Assembly (NCBI GenBank): GCA_015179045.1
Contig: WHUZ01000099.1
Coordinates: 1-64,000, forward strand
Source of the DNA: Kalaharituber pfeilii
Taxonomy: Eukaryota; Ascomycota; Pezizomycetes; Pezizales; Pezizaceae
DNA: 64,000 nt
Direction of reading: 5' to 3'
Position numbers and translations under genes: made by a program. This document shows, in pieces, positions 1 to 11,320 of this stretch. The notes beneath the pieces are model-generated. The model was not told where the DNA came from. It saw only the letters and a list, made by a program, of their open reading frames with translations, and ran no database searches. How positions within the stretch are numbered: the stretch's first letter is position 1; each line of letters begins with the position of its first letter.

Positions 1-299
1 GACGTAGAATGCTAGTGATGGGGTAACAAGAAGCTCGCGGAGAGGTATAGAATCAGGGCTCCATTTCGATTCCGAATTCCAGGCTGGCGAGGAGTGCTGT
101 CCGTATCTTAAGATGGTGATAATGCCCCGGCTCCGGCGATGATCATTTGGAATTAAGTTTTTAGTGATGATCAATTGCGACTTGGAACCGGGCAACTCGT
201 TTTCAATGGTTGCTTCCTGTTTTTTTTGGTTTGATAAGTACGGGTGCTCATGCACCCGCGCTAGTGGTCTTCTAGGCTCTGGGGAAACGATATAAATGT

Positions 300-841
300 G
301 CCGGGCGGTTCGTAACAAACGTTCCAGTCACCACTGGTCCGGGCTACTCAGTAGCACTACGGTTCATGACTGGCCCGGAAACTAATCTCATAGAACAGGT
401 TAGTCGCTAAATTATTGCGGTTGCAACATTATGACACTTGAAATTTTTAAGCAACTCTTCGGAGTATTTGCTTATTTACATGTTTACTTACTCATATACT
501 TTGGCAGTTACCGTACATGCTTTTGATAATTTTGATCCTTCTTTTATACATCTGCATTTTAGTGTAATTCTCCACAATTTGCTATTGAGGAGTATTTCAC
601 TGGAATGGAATTTTCGTTGAAGAGAAAGCATTTCGCTGAAGAGGGTTCCGCATTCTTACCGGCAGTTTGGTTGTGTTCGAAGTTGACTGTAGAGTACGCG
701 TGTCGTGGGCGTGTAGGTAATGTAGTGCATAGTGCTTTGTACAGAGAAAAAAATTACGAACCGTGGTGCTACTGAGTAGCCCGGACCAGTGGTGACTGCC
801 TGGGCCAGTGGTGACTGGATCACTGTTACGAAAGGCCCGGC
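300..841 (+). mobile_element. 540-bp inverted-repeat element, copy 1 (MITE-like)
   Basis: The ends form an imperfect terminal inverted repeat. The left end reads GCCGGGC..TTCGTAACA and then CAGTCACCACTGG; the right end carries CCAGTGGTGACTGG twice and then TGTTACGAAAGGCCCGGC. There is no coding potential. The same element recurs at 10787 and 18489 and, in the opposite orientation, at 49155 and 53372. A TACCGTA insertion at 509-515 is shared with copy 3 and absent from the other copies. The flanks are TA-rich, but no clear target duplication can be fixed. Confidence 0.75.
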
Positions 842-2023
842 TTATATACTGATATATACGCCGACACAGGAGGCATGTTACTGGATTATGCTATCCTCAT
901 AGGCAAATAATCTTAGGCCTACATTTGATCCGAGGTGTTTGCGAAGCCTCGCACTGCGATTGGGAGGGGAGCGGCGGTAAATGGATTGCTGCCTGTACTT
1001 AAAGTAGACTGGTTCGCGTACACTACTACTACACAGTACTGTATCCGCATGTTCCACCTCTAAGCTACTGGTACCAGACCCTCACATGCACTGCCACATC
1101 GTCAACGAAAAGTAGTCTCATAAAGTTAAGTTTCTGTTTGGTTGGAGACATTTTATCTTCCTTCATTGGATCTGACTTAAAAACAGACAAATCCTGACCT
1201 ACTTCGTTATGATGAAGCCGCTTCTTGCATGGCTGGGGGGAGTATAAACACCAACACAGAGTTAGAAGGCGTGTTCCTGGATTACACTATCCTCATGAAG
1301 CCTTGAATCTTTGTTCTCGTACAGTACACAAGTATCTGCAGTTACGCTTGTGCCACCTCTAAGCCAACATGTAGCAGCTGCGCTCTCCCCCACGACATCT
1401 TTCAACGAAAAGAAGCCTCACAAAGTCTCTGTTTCGTGCGGTTGCATACTCTTGTGCCGAAGCGCCCTACATGGAGAACGGGCCGGAATATACCGGTATA
1501 TACATACTCTGTGCTTCCCCGAGGACAGGGAGTTACTTGAACTGGACAATGCGTGCATGACATCACTAGTGAGTTCTACACTTGCCTATGAAGAATGAAT
1601 GGTTGCGATAATCCAGCTGCAGCCCCAACTTCGCAGAGCTGTTTGCACTAGCACAGCCTTATTCCAAGCCAACCACGTTTTAGCATTAGCCAAAACCGAG
1701 ACGGTAGGCTGACTCGCTACTGCATACGGGAAAAGTGGGGTGAGGCAAAACAGAGGGTATTAATCTTGGTAACCAATATGTCAGATGGCTGGTACACAGA
1801 GCACACTCTTCACCATATCAGCCTTTCCCATTATGAAAGCTTAAAGTTCAAAATAGTGCAAACGTTGTTGAGAAATCGCGGAAATCGCTTTACAAGTCGG
1901 CCCTTCTCCAGCCAACGGAGTTTCAAGATTTAATTCCCTCTGCGAGCCTGCGACTATAGCCAAGTCACATTCCCTGCACATACCAGAATTCAGTTGACCG
2001 ACACATCCAACTAGTCCAAAGCA
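842..2023. other. Non-coding region upstream of HeLo-ANK gene 1
   Basis: About 1.2 kb that recurs upstream of all four ankyrin genes. It probably holds the promoter and 5' leader. Small open frames in it are not conserved between the four copies because short indels shift them, so I do not call genes. Units B and D carry a short inverted-repeat insertion and about 200 further bases here that units A and C lack. Confidence 0.6.
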
Positions 2024-4389
2024 ATGTCAGATCCACTCTCGATAGTTGCCTCAGTTGCCGGTATCATCTCAATCTCAGCAAAGAGCATAAGCATGCTGAA
2101 GAATCTCCATGATTGCGCAAAGCAGGCACCAGCATCCATCAGTCACCTAATGGGAGAAATGCAAGATATGAGCATCATCTTCTGCCAGGTTCAGGAGTTT
2201 ATTCTTGGGACAATGAAGATTGCAAACCAAAGCAGATTAAAGTTGTTATCTATTCACCATCTTGTTGCAACTTTGAGTGGATGTGTTTTGATTGTTTCCA
2301 ACTTGGAAAAGTACCTGAATGAGATGGGGGTTAGTGATCCCGGCTCCATGCAGTCTCCAGCAAACAAAGCAACCCTTTTGTTTGAGAGGATTAAATGGGC
2401 ACTGTGGAAGGAAGCAGAGGTTGCAGTCTTTATTGAGGACTTGGAGCGACACAAGTTGAGTTTGAATTTGATGTTAGGAATTATTCAGTGGTAAGTTCAC
2501 ATCTATAGTATTAATTCTATTATGTTTTCTTAGGAGTGAGGGGGGGGGAGTGAGGGAGGGGAGGGGTGGTTACATAGATAACTAATCTCTTGTATAGTCA
2601 TACCGGTGCAGAGGCTTCCGAAAAACTCGAGCAATTGCATGAAGTGGTTTTTCAGATATTGGAATCAAACCATACAATCTCGATCCAGTTACGAGAGCTC
2701 ATCAACCGTCAGGACCCTGCAATAAATGAAGCCCAGTCCTCAGAATCCGATAATCAAGCCAAGGATGCAAGCACACTACCTCTAAAAGACGATTTCCAGG
2801 TAGCATTATCCTCATTCAAGAACAACCAGGTGCCTGATGATAATGATGATGCTGCATCATTCAGAACAGCAGCAACATCTCGTAGTACATCCTCCTTGCG
2901 GTCCATGTGCTCCATGAAATTGATGCTGCCATCATTTATGCATGAACTTAAAAATTCAAAACCTTATAGGCGAATCCAGAGGTGGGGTATAAGCGACGAT
3001 TCTTACTCTACATTCTCTAGCACTAGCTCCACCAGAGGTTGTACCTGGTCAATGCTTTCAGACATGACCTTGGGTGATCTTGACTCAATTTCGGAGATCT
3101 CAGTGATTGTGCTACCTATTTGCTTATCTGATATCTGGGACTCACAGCCATACCAAGTTCCACTTCATTCAGCTGCAGGTCACTCCAGATCACGCCGAAA
3201 ATTGAAATGGTCTTCTCGAGGGGGCATCCACTATGCCATTCGCCAGGGGAGTGAGAATGGTGTTCGAACTATACTAGCTTTAGGAACAGATATAGAGGAG
3301 AGGAATTCAGAAGGCCAAACACCACTTGTTCATGCGGCATCTATAGGTCATGAGAGCATTTGCAGAGTACTGTTGGAGAGAAGAGCAAGTACAGAAGGGG
3401 TAATCCACATTGCCATCCACAACAGAAATGCGAATTTTGTTCAAGTTTTACTTGCTTTTGGGGCAGATATAGAAGAGAGGGATTCAGAGGGCCGAACACC
3501 ACTTACTCATGCTGCATCTATGGGTCATGAGAGCATTTGGAAATTACTGTTGGAGAGGGGAGCAAGGATTGAAGAAATATTCCACAGTGCTATTGATGGG
3601 GGAAATCAGAATATTGTTCAAGATTTACTTACATTTGGGGCAGATATAGAGAAGAAAGATTTGGAAGGCCGAACACCACTTGCTCATGCTGCATCTATGG
3701 GTCATGAGAGCATTTGGAAATTACTGTTGGAGAGGGGAGCAAGGATTGAAGAAATAATCCACAGTGCTATTGATGGGGGAAATCAGAATATTGTTCAAGA
3801 TTTACTTGCTTTTGGGGCAGATATAGAGGAGAGGGATTCGGAAGGTCGAACACCACTCGCTCATGCTGCATCTATAGGTCATGAGAGCATTTGCAAATTA
3901 CTGTCGGAGAGGGGAGCAAGTGTGGAAGAGATAATTCACAGTGCCATTCACAAGCAAAATAAGAAAGTCATTCAAACTCTGCTTGCTTCAGGAATGGATA
4001 TAAACAAGAGGGACTCAAAAGGCCTAACACCACTCGCTTATGCTGCATATAAGTGCCATGAAGATATCTGCGAATTACTATTGGAGAGAGGTGCAAGTGA
4101 GGAAGCAATAGCATCAACTACCCCTCCAATTGACCTAAGTGGCTGCATCAATGAGGCAATGAGTAAGGACTCCGAGACTATAGTACGATTGCTGATTGCG
4201 ATGGGTGCGGACATTGAGGAACGATGCCCACTCCAGTGGAATATGACTCCTTTGCTCTGGGCACTATACAGAGGCAAAACAGCAATTGCAAAACTTTTGA
4301 TTGAGAAGGGGCAGATCTTTTTGTACAGGATGAGCACCAATGGACAACAGTACATTGTGCAGTTTCTGGGAGAAATCCTGAGATGTTGA
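2024..4389 (+). CDS. HeLo-like N-terminal domain + ankyrin repeat protein, gene 1 (3'-truncated by frameshift)
   Basis: Two exons: 2024-2490 and 2598 to the stop at 4389. The intron (2491-2597) has a GTAAGT donor and an AACTAAT...GTATAG acceptor, and joins at Cys156. Residues 1-155 begin MSDPLSIVASVAGIISISAK and resemble the fungal N-terminal (HeLo-like) domain found on STAND and ankyrin proteins. A Ser-rich linker with an ISVIVLPIC motif follows, then ankyrin repeats from about residue 392, including four 59-residue units. One G is missing from a G-run near 4308-4312 compared with gene 4, so the frame shifts after LLIEKG and ends after 752 residues. The lost C-terminus is still readable to 4661. 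The product may be a shortened ankyrin protein, or the indel may be a sequencing error. The domain assignment is from memory of the family; the ankyrin call is firm. Confidence 0.8.
2491..2597 (+). other. Intron of HeLo-ANK gene 1 with G-rich tract
   Basis: A GTAAGT donor and a TTGTATAG acceptor flank a purine tract on the coding strand with runs of up to nine G (about 2540-2571). The same intron in genes 2-4 has G-rich tracts of different length and order, so it is a hypervariable point between otherwise similar genes. Confidence 0.7.
3304..4011 (+). repeat. Four 177-bp ankyrin repeat units (gene 1)
   Basis: Four exact-period units of 59 residues. Each begins DSEGRTPLAHAAS or close to it and ends near LLAFGADIEER. 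Each unit is one full ankyrin helix pair (TPLxHAAS...LLLERGA) plus a shortened one (IHxAI...LLAFGAD). Confidence 0.9.
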
Positions 4390-4661
4390 CAGAAATCCTG
4401 GAACGAGGAGCATCGAAGTTCATCAATAAGGGTGACATAATAGGCAACACTCCACTCCACCTCAGCTATTGCTCCCTCTCTCTTACAAAGATATTGATTG
4501 AGCATGGTGCATCCCCAACCATTCAGAACATGTTTGGACAAACTCCATATGATAGGGCATTGAATTCTGGTTCTCGTGAAGTAGCAATATATCTTTGGTC
4601 GCAACTTCCGCCTGAAGAGCAGGCCCGGGAAGAACCTCCTCCAGCGGAATGGTACAAATGA
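4383..4661 (+). pseudogene. Out-of-frame C-terminal remnant of HeLo-ANK gene 1
   Basis: This segment continues the ankyrin protein in the frame used by gene 4, with TPLHLSY, ILIEHGASPTIQN and the conserved tail YLWSQLPPEEQAR, then a stop at 4659-4661. It is cut off from gene 1 by the one-base deletion upstream. It is almost identical to the end of gene 4, which suggests that the break is recent or artefactual. Confidence 0.8.
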
Positions 4662-5451
4662 TTCTCTAATACGGTCCCGGAGGATTGTTTTTTTGTTTTG
4701 TTTTTGTTTTTTTTTTATTTTCATCTTTGCTGCCTATTTTCCTAGCTCTTCATATTATGTGACCATCATGTATCTCCTTTTTCTTTTCTGTTCCTTTCAT
4801 AGTATGCTCATTTTTATCCCGCTTTCCTAGGAAAAATTGTGTACTTGCATCTAAATATGGACAGGATCGGTTTTCCCAACTAGCAAACAATAATGTACAA
4901 ATCGCATTTTCCGGAAGCGGGGCAGGGCAGCATACTGAACTATAGCACATCCTACAAGACCTCATATCCCCCCCAAACGGCATTTCCTGCCTGCGTGCGG
5001 GGACCCCGACCGGACACCCCGCTGCCGCAAAACGCACGAAATTGATATCCAATACGCCCGTTACCCAACATATATCTACCGAGTCAAGTAGTTTTCAATT
5101 TTCAAAAACGGACCCGAGGAATTTCCAGCGGGCCACCCGGGAAATTTTGAAAATAGACGTAAAAAGGGCATTGTTCATTATCATCGGCATCATGATGGCG
5201 TTAGATACAACATGATTTATTTGGCATGGACAGGAGTGGACGTTTTGAATAAATGACAATTATTGCGATGAGAAAAATGGCCACAGGTCATGATAGATTG
5301 GTTGTTTTCTATCCTCAACCACAGCTCCTCCATATGCACAGTATCCCCCAAAAATATTTTAAATTTCTCCAATATATGATGCATCAATCCCCACCCCCCT
5401 CCCACCCGCCCCCCGTCCATCTCCATGGCAAAAAAGCCGCTTCGACTCATC
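4662..5451. other. Convergent intergenic region, HeLo-ANK 1 / shr3 A
   Basis: Shared 3' flank, also present in units C and D and partly in B. It starts with a conserved TACGGTCCCGGAGG segment and a T-rich run (4687-4720) just after the stop codon, which is probably the 3' UTR. No supported gene; short open frames in it are not conserved. Confidence 0.6.
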
Positions 5452-6125
5452 CTACACCTTCTTCTTCCCTCCTTCCCTGGCCACCTCCCTCCCCTTCTCC
5501 TCCTCCTTCCTAATCCTCCCCTCTTCCTCCACCTCCTTCGACTCCGCATACCACTGCCCCGCCTGCAACACCAGCACCCCCAACAGCACCAACGCCATCA
5601 TCGTCTGCGTCGCCCCAAGCACCCTCAGCGTCTCCTCCCTCGGCACCTCCGTGCCGTAGTTGCCCGTCTCGATAATCTTGATGCCCTGGATCACGTTTGT
5701 GCCGTACATGATGAGCGCGATGAGGTAGAGGATGAGGCTGGCGCCGTCAAAGAGGTAGTTGGACTCGCGCGGCGAGAAGAAGATGAGCCTTGAAAGGAAG
5801 CCGGAGAGGCCGAGGATGATGAAGAAGTTGAGGAGGCGGGGCACCAGCGGCGGGGAGAGCGATAGGTGTCGGTAGTGGGATTCGATGGACAGCAGAACGG
5901 GCTCGGGGGCGGGGACCGTCGTCCAGAGGGTTGGGTAGTCGAAGGGGAGGTTGGTGAAGAGGATACCGAGGAAGAAGGAGGCCGCTGCGCGGGGGGCAGC
6001 TAGCGATGGGGGCGACCGCGCGGGGGTGAGGTGGACCAGATCTGGAGCGTAGGGGCCGCGGAAGGCAGAGAGAAGCAGGACTTACGGCAAACAATCAGGA
6101 ACGTGGCGAATTGGAAGCGACCCAT
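5452..6125 (-). CDS. shr3: Shr3-family ER chaperone for amino-acid permeases, copy A
   Basis: Exon 1 is 6125-6086 (MGRFQFATFLIVC), the intron is 6085-5985 (GTAAG donor, GCGCAG acceptor) and exon 2 is 5984-5452, giving 190 residues. The protein shows the Shr3 pattern: an N-terminal hydrophobic segment, then SFFLGILFTNLPFDYPTLW, further membrane segments around FFIILGLSGFL, LFDGASLILYLIALIMYGTN and ALVLLGVLVLQAGQWY, and a charged cytosolic tail (EEEGRIRKEEEKGREV). Family knowledge: Shr3 is an ER membrane protein that packages amino-acid permeases for COPII export. It is convergent with the ankyrin gene. The frame is open, so this copy looks functional. It differs from copy D by a few residues, such as FLSR versus FLSK. 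Confidence 0.9.
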
Positions 6126-6899
6126 TGTTGATTTTACCGGAATATAGGAATTGCGTTTGTTCCGGAGTAAGATTTGTCGACGATGAGGCGTATCGAATAG
6201 AGGCGGGGGAAGGGGTCGCGACCGTCGGCACAGCCCAACGAGAGAGGGAATGTGGGGGCGGAGGGTAGCAGCCAGTGAAGAGCGCGCTGAACTCTCCGTC
6301 TAGCTAGCTGTCTTAGTTTGCGTGCGGCGAACCGGAAGTGTGGAGAAACCGTCGTTGAGCGGGCTCAGCTCCGCTCTTGGGGGGGGATGTGTACAAAAAT
6401 ATTTAATTTAAGCGGGTAGTTTTTATTTTGATGCGATGAGGCTAGCTGGGCAACCCGTCGTGTTGTCGTTCGTTGTTTGTGTGCTTACTTATGCATTTTG
6501 TATGAATCGTTTGTCCCTTACTGGCCAGGTAAGCCCCTTGGCCGTCAGCAGGAGAAAAGGGCCAGGTTTAATCACGTTTTTTTTTTTTTTTTTTTTTTTT
6601 TTTTGGTCTTTATATTTCGCAAAATAACCTATGGTGGTCTCACACTATCCACGTCCAGTCAGGGGCAGCGCGGTCCTGCCGATAAAAAAAGTACGCTGCA
6701 CATTTGTATTAATTTTTAGTTGTGTTTGCGAATGCAATGTAAGGGGATCCGGCCGGCGGCGCGGGGGGGGAATGTACAGTGAATTAATTGTTCCGTAACG
6801 GCTTTTTTAGGTTTTTTTTCTTGGGCGCACGTGGGATTTTCAATTATGGGTACAAGATTAAGGTTTTTTTGAGCGATATTCCCCGATGGACAGATGTTG
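6126..6899. other. shr3 A upstream region and tail of unit A
   Basis: GC-rich sequence upstream of the shr3 start, probably its promoter, followed by a long T-run (6579-6604) and AT-rich sequence. It is matched in units C and D. No gene is supported. Confidence 0.5.
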
Positions 6900-7731
6900 T
6901 AGTCTGGTTGCACTACCCCTCGTAGAGGGTCTGGTCCAAAACATTGATTTTTAGTATGGGGCCCGGTTCAAGATGGTGTCTTGGCAGACGACACCAATAT
7001 TCTATTAGTTTAGTATACTTATGCTGGTACTCTATACTTAACATGCTCAATTTGCTCGATATCTTATGCACGTACTCAGTATACTCAATGTGCTCAATAT
7101 CTTATATGTACTCAGTACATACAACTCATACTGGCTCACTCGGCAGCCGAGTAGTAGTTGTACATTATTGCAGCCGAGTAGGGTATGTTTTATGGCATGA
7201 CAAACTGACCCGAAACCCGACTCACTTAGAAAAACCGACTCAGAACTCACACCAAGTGCAAATGCTATCATAATGCATCCCAGTATCCTAACGTTAGATC
7301 TTCTACCCTGGTGCATCCTGACACTAAATCTTCTATCCTGGTACATCCTGATACTACAAGTGAGCCTTTGCTCAATGATCATTGCGTCTAGATGCATCTG
7401 GGTGTTCACAATGCAATTTTAATAATTGACTTGCATCCCGACACTGGTAGTTGGCATGGGGTTCTTTCATGGCCCCACTATTCGTACCCTGACACTGGCA
7501 GTCAGCATAGGGTTCTTTCGTAGCCCGCACCATTTGTACATTACCTTCGGTATCACACCATCCTGAGTCAGTTAGGGCTCTTTTGTGGCTACTCTAATTT
7601 GTATATCACCTTCAGCATAGGGATGCCATCTCCACTCAAGATCTCATGCGTGTAGTAAATATGCTTAATATACTTAACATGTTTAATATCTCATGCATGC
7701 ACTCAATATGCTCAATACTCTCTATATCTCA

Positions 7732-7802
7732 TGCTGCGATCAATGTGCTTCATATTCTCTATACCTCATGATGCGCTCAATGTGCTTCATATTCTCTATA
7801 AT
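7732..7802. repeat. Tandem duplication inside fold-back element
   Basis: Two adjacent copies of a roughly 38-bp unit containing TCAATGTGCTTCATATTCTC. It lies in the left interior arm of the 3.9-kb element. Confidence 0.6.
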
Positions 7803-8216
7803 TTTATGGGCAATAATTTATTATCCATATAGATAATAGTAGAAGGAATCTCTCTTTAGTCATACTCTCTCTCCTGATCTTTATATAAGAGAATTCTGGT
7901 ATCAAGATCTCCAGCTCCTCCAATATCATCTCTCCTACAGATCTCATAAGCTACAAAAAATAGATTAGTTCTATTGATCGGTTCTATGATACTGATTGCT
8001 ATCTTCTAAATCTCAAGACCCTTCCTAATTTGTTTGAGTTTCCTGGTATAGCTATTGCTGTATACATTCTAAAGAGTACTTTAGGGATTTTTGTAGTGGA
8101 AAGTATCTAATCTTGAAAAATCTATTCAGAAATCATTTCTCCTAATCTCAAATCAGTATTAGCAATATTGAACAGTAAATTCGTTAATATTTTGTAGGCA
8201 TCAAGGGTAGAAGGAT

Positions 8217-8370
8217 GATACAAGTGCGACGGCCCGGGCACTCAGGTACAAGTGCGATGACACCCACATTGTATTCCCAAGACACCAAATACAAGTGTGA
8301 CGACACCCACAGAACCCCCCAAGACACCAGGTACAAGTGCGACGACACCCACAGAACCCCCCAAGACACC
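8217..8370. repeat. Minisatellite of about 47-bp units
   Basis: Direct repeats of AAGTGCGACGACACCCACAG followed by AACCCCCCAAGACACC, with two near-identical copies and flanking diverged ones. Period and length variation do not suggest coding. Confidence 0.7.
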
Positions 8371-9019
8371 AACACTCTCGTAACGATACTCAGCTGTCAC
8401 CCGCACAAAAGTACCATGACATCCACATAAATTGCGATGACACCCAACAATTTGGAACTTACCAATCCTCTACCAAGTGACATTCATCTACAACAACAAA
8501 TGCATCAGCAAAAAAAATATTTCCGCTGGGCGGAAACCCTATCCCAGGGTGTGGCAGGTTCGCCCTGAACGCCTACAGCCCCCGGCGTTTTTACAAACTC
8601 GTATTGCATGCTCAACGTATAATGTAACCACTTATCGTGCTGTATTGCGCCCGGTGGAACTAAAATCACTTGCCTCACCTAGGGCGTAATTGATAATACC
8701 TCTCAGTTAGACGTGCCTACTCTCGTAGCCCAGGTGTGCAGTCGGTATAAGGACCTATATGCTGGTAATGCCATCCACAATGTAGATGCCATGGCACATT
8801 GAATAACTAATTATTCATTTCCAGCATGCGATCAATGGAATAAAAAAAAACAAAAAAAAACAAGGTTATTTATTTCTAGCTATTATGATCTATATACAGG
8901 TGCCATTTTCACCATTCCACCATGCCATGCCATCGTATATCGCCCTACCGCTCTAGCTCTTTCATGTAAATATAGCCCACATTGCCATAGCTCGCTATGG
9001 TGCATCTCGAGCTATCAAG

Positions 9020-9860
9020 AAGAGCTGCCGTAGCTGTTATATTCTGGCTCATCTCTCGCTAGCATGGAGCCCGGCTATACCTATCAATAGAGCTCATTCT
9101 GCAGTATATGTCGCGCCATCGAGAAGGGCTGCCATACCTGTTAAGTTGAGCTCATGTTGCCATATCTCGAGCTGTCGAGAGGGACCTGCCGTACCTGTTA
9201 AGTTGAGCTCATTTTGCCATATCACATGCCGTCGAGAGGGGCCTGCTCATATTGCCACATCGCGCGCGGTCGATGATGATCTGTCATATCTGTTAAGTTG
9301 AGCTCATGCTACGAGTGGGAGTTGCTATACCTGTTGAATTGAGCTCATATTCCGTCATTGCATGCCGTCGAGGAGACCTGATGTACTTGTTAAATTGGGC
9401 CTCATTCTACCACATCTCATGCAGTGGAAATGGACCTACTATACCTGTAAATTGAGCTCATTCTACTACATCTTGCGCTGTCATGTAGGACCTTCCGTAC
9501 CTCTCAAATTCAGCTCATTCTACTACATCTCGTGCGGTGGAAATAGACCTGAATAACCTGTTAAATTGAGGTAATTCTGCTACATCTCACGCCGTCGTAT
9601 AGGACCTGTGATACCTACTAAATTTGGCTCATTTTGCCACATCTCATGCCATCGTATAGGGCCTATTGTATCTGCCAAATTCGGCTCATGCTGCCTCATC
9701 TCGCACCATTGTATAGGACCTGCCATACCTGTTAAGTTCAGCTCATTCTACTAGTGCATCTTCCACTATAGAAGGGGGCTTGCCATACCTGTTAAATTCA
9801 GCGCTGTCGTACTTGTAAAGTTGAGCTCACTCTGCTACAGCTTGCAGCATAGAAAGGAGT
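9020..9860. repeat. Degenerate minisatellite of about 60-bp units
   Basis: About a dozen diverged copies of a unit that reads roughly ACCTGTTAAATTGAGCTCAT, then a CTACATCTCG segment, then GTCGTATAGGACCTGCCAT. Copies differ at many sites and by small indels, so the array is old compared with the gene duplications around it. Confidence 0.75.
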
Positions 9861-10786
9861 CTATTGATAGGATTCCGTAGTACTTCTCAGGCCATTTACT
9901 TCTGCTACACCTGTTGCATCTTTCACATTGAAGAATACTGTTATTTTCAGCGCATAGGTACATTGCACAATTTCCTACCACTGAGGTTTCAGCTCATGCC
10001 TCAGCAACCCGGAAGTATACTAATCAATAGCTCATTATGCTCAGTCTGTACCCAGGCATCAGGACACTATTTTCATTATTGCTGATGTAGTATAGACTAT
10101 AAAGATACCATTACAAAGTATGAAGAACTATTGCAGAGTACAAAGATACTTTAATAGAGGTAGTAAATGCAGAGAGTTACTATCTGCTAGGCCAAAAAGA
10201 TACTTAACTAGCGATGCTCACTAGTCATCTGCATAGCTTATATAGCACTCATTTCATGACTGCGATGCCTTTGCTATCACATATTACCTGCATTGCATAT
10301 GCGTGCGTACATCCACCGACTGCCCACCTTACAGTTTGGTAAGCTGTAACATTGAGCATATTAAGTATACTGAGTATGCATATGATATATTGGAAATATA
10401 GAGTATATTGAGCATGTTAAGCATATTGAGTGCATGCACATATAAGATACTAGGAATGCTAAGCATATTGAACACACCTATGAGATATTAAGTACATTGA
10501 GTATACTAAGCATGTGCATAAGATATCGAGCATAATAATCATGCTGAATGCATACATGAGATATTAAGTATATCGAATGTTAGTACAAGATGTAATCTGG
10601 TTGAATAGGAAATAGGTGTGTTGTCGTACCCAGAGAACAAGTGTAGAATACCAGCATAAGTGTACTAAACTAATAGACTATTGGTGTCGTCTGCCAAGAC
10701 ACCATCTTGAACCGGACCCCATACTAAAAATTAATGTTTCGGACCAGACCCTCTACGAGGGGTAGTACAACCAGACTAATAAATGT

Positions 10787-11320
10787 GCCGGGCGATTCGT
10801 AACAAACGTTCCAGTCACCACTGGTCCGGTAGCACTACGGTTCATGACTGGCCCGGAAACTAATATCATAGAACAGATTAGTCGCTAAATAAAAAAGGTT
10901 GCAACATTATGACACTTGAAATTTTTAAGCAACTCTTCGGAGTATTTGCTTATTTACATGTTTATTTACTCATATACTTTGGCAGTTACATGCTTTTGAT
11001 AATTTTGATCCTTCTTTTATACATCTGCATTTTAGTATAATTCTCCACAATTTGCTATAGAGGAGTATTTCACTGGAATGGAATTTTCGCTGAAGAGAAA
11101 GCATTTCGCTGAAGAGGGTTCCGCATTCTTACCGGCAGTTTGGTTGTGTTCGAAGTTGACTGTAGAGTACGCGTATCGTGGGCGTGTAGGCAATGTAGTG
11201 CATAGTGCTTTGTACAGAGAAAAAAATTACGAACCGTGGTGCTACTGAGTACAGTAGCCCGGACCAGTGGTGACTGGCCTGGGCCAGTGGTGACTGGATC
11301 ACTGTTACGAAGGGCCCGGC
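10787..11320 (+). mobile_element. 540-bp inverted-repeat element, copy 2
   Basis: Same terminal inverted repeats as copy 1. It lacks the TACCGTA insertion found in copies 1 and 3, but has its own TACAGTA insertion at 11250-11256, where the other two + strand copies read GAGTAGCCC. Confidence 0.75.

Larger units (their letters stand above)
1..6899. repeat. Segmental duplication unit A
   Basis: First of four related units. It contains a 540-bp inverted-repeat element, an upstream region, HeLo-ANK gene 1 and shr3 copy A. Its first bases match the start of unit C at 18217, so the true left edge may lie outside the window. Its tail (about 6400-6899) matches the tail of unit D to about 33757, and both end in GATGGACAGATGTTG. 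Downstream of the ankyrin gene, units A and D are the closest pair. The unit stops where the fold-back element at 6902 begins. Confidence 0.85.
6902..10776. mobile_element. 3.9-kb fold-back element at the A/B junction, flanked by TA
   Basis: The ends are inverted copies over about 136 bp. Left: GTCTGGTTGCACTACCCC and onward to GACGACACCAATATTCTATT. Right: the reverse complement, ending GGGGTAGTACAACCAGAC. Both ends abut TA (6900-6901 and 10777-10778), as expected for a TA-targeting element. The terminal repeat contains a small palindrome, CCCTCGTAGAGGG. No open frame for a transposase is visible. The interior is degenerate short repeats, including sub-terminal inverted CTCAATATGCTCAATAT-like motifs, so it is non-autonomous or decayed. 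Confidence 0.7.

Noticed and set aside
1311..1598. Small open frames upstream of each ankyrin gene (for example 1311-1598, 12138-12362, 19398-19727, 28098-28433)
   Set aside because: The DNA is shared between units but the frames are shifted by indels and the proteins do not stay collinear, so there is no sign of coding.
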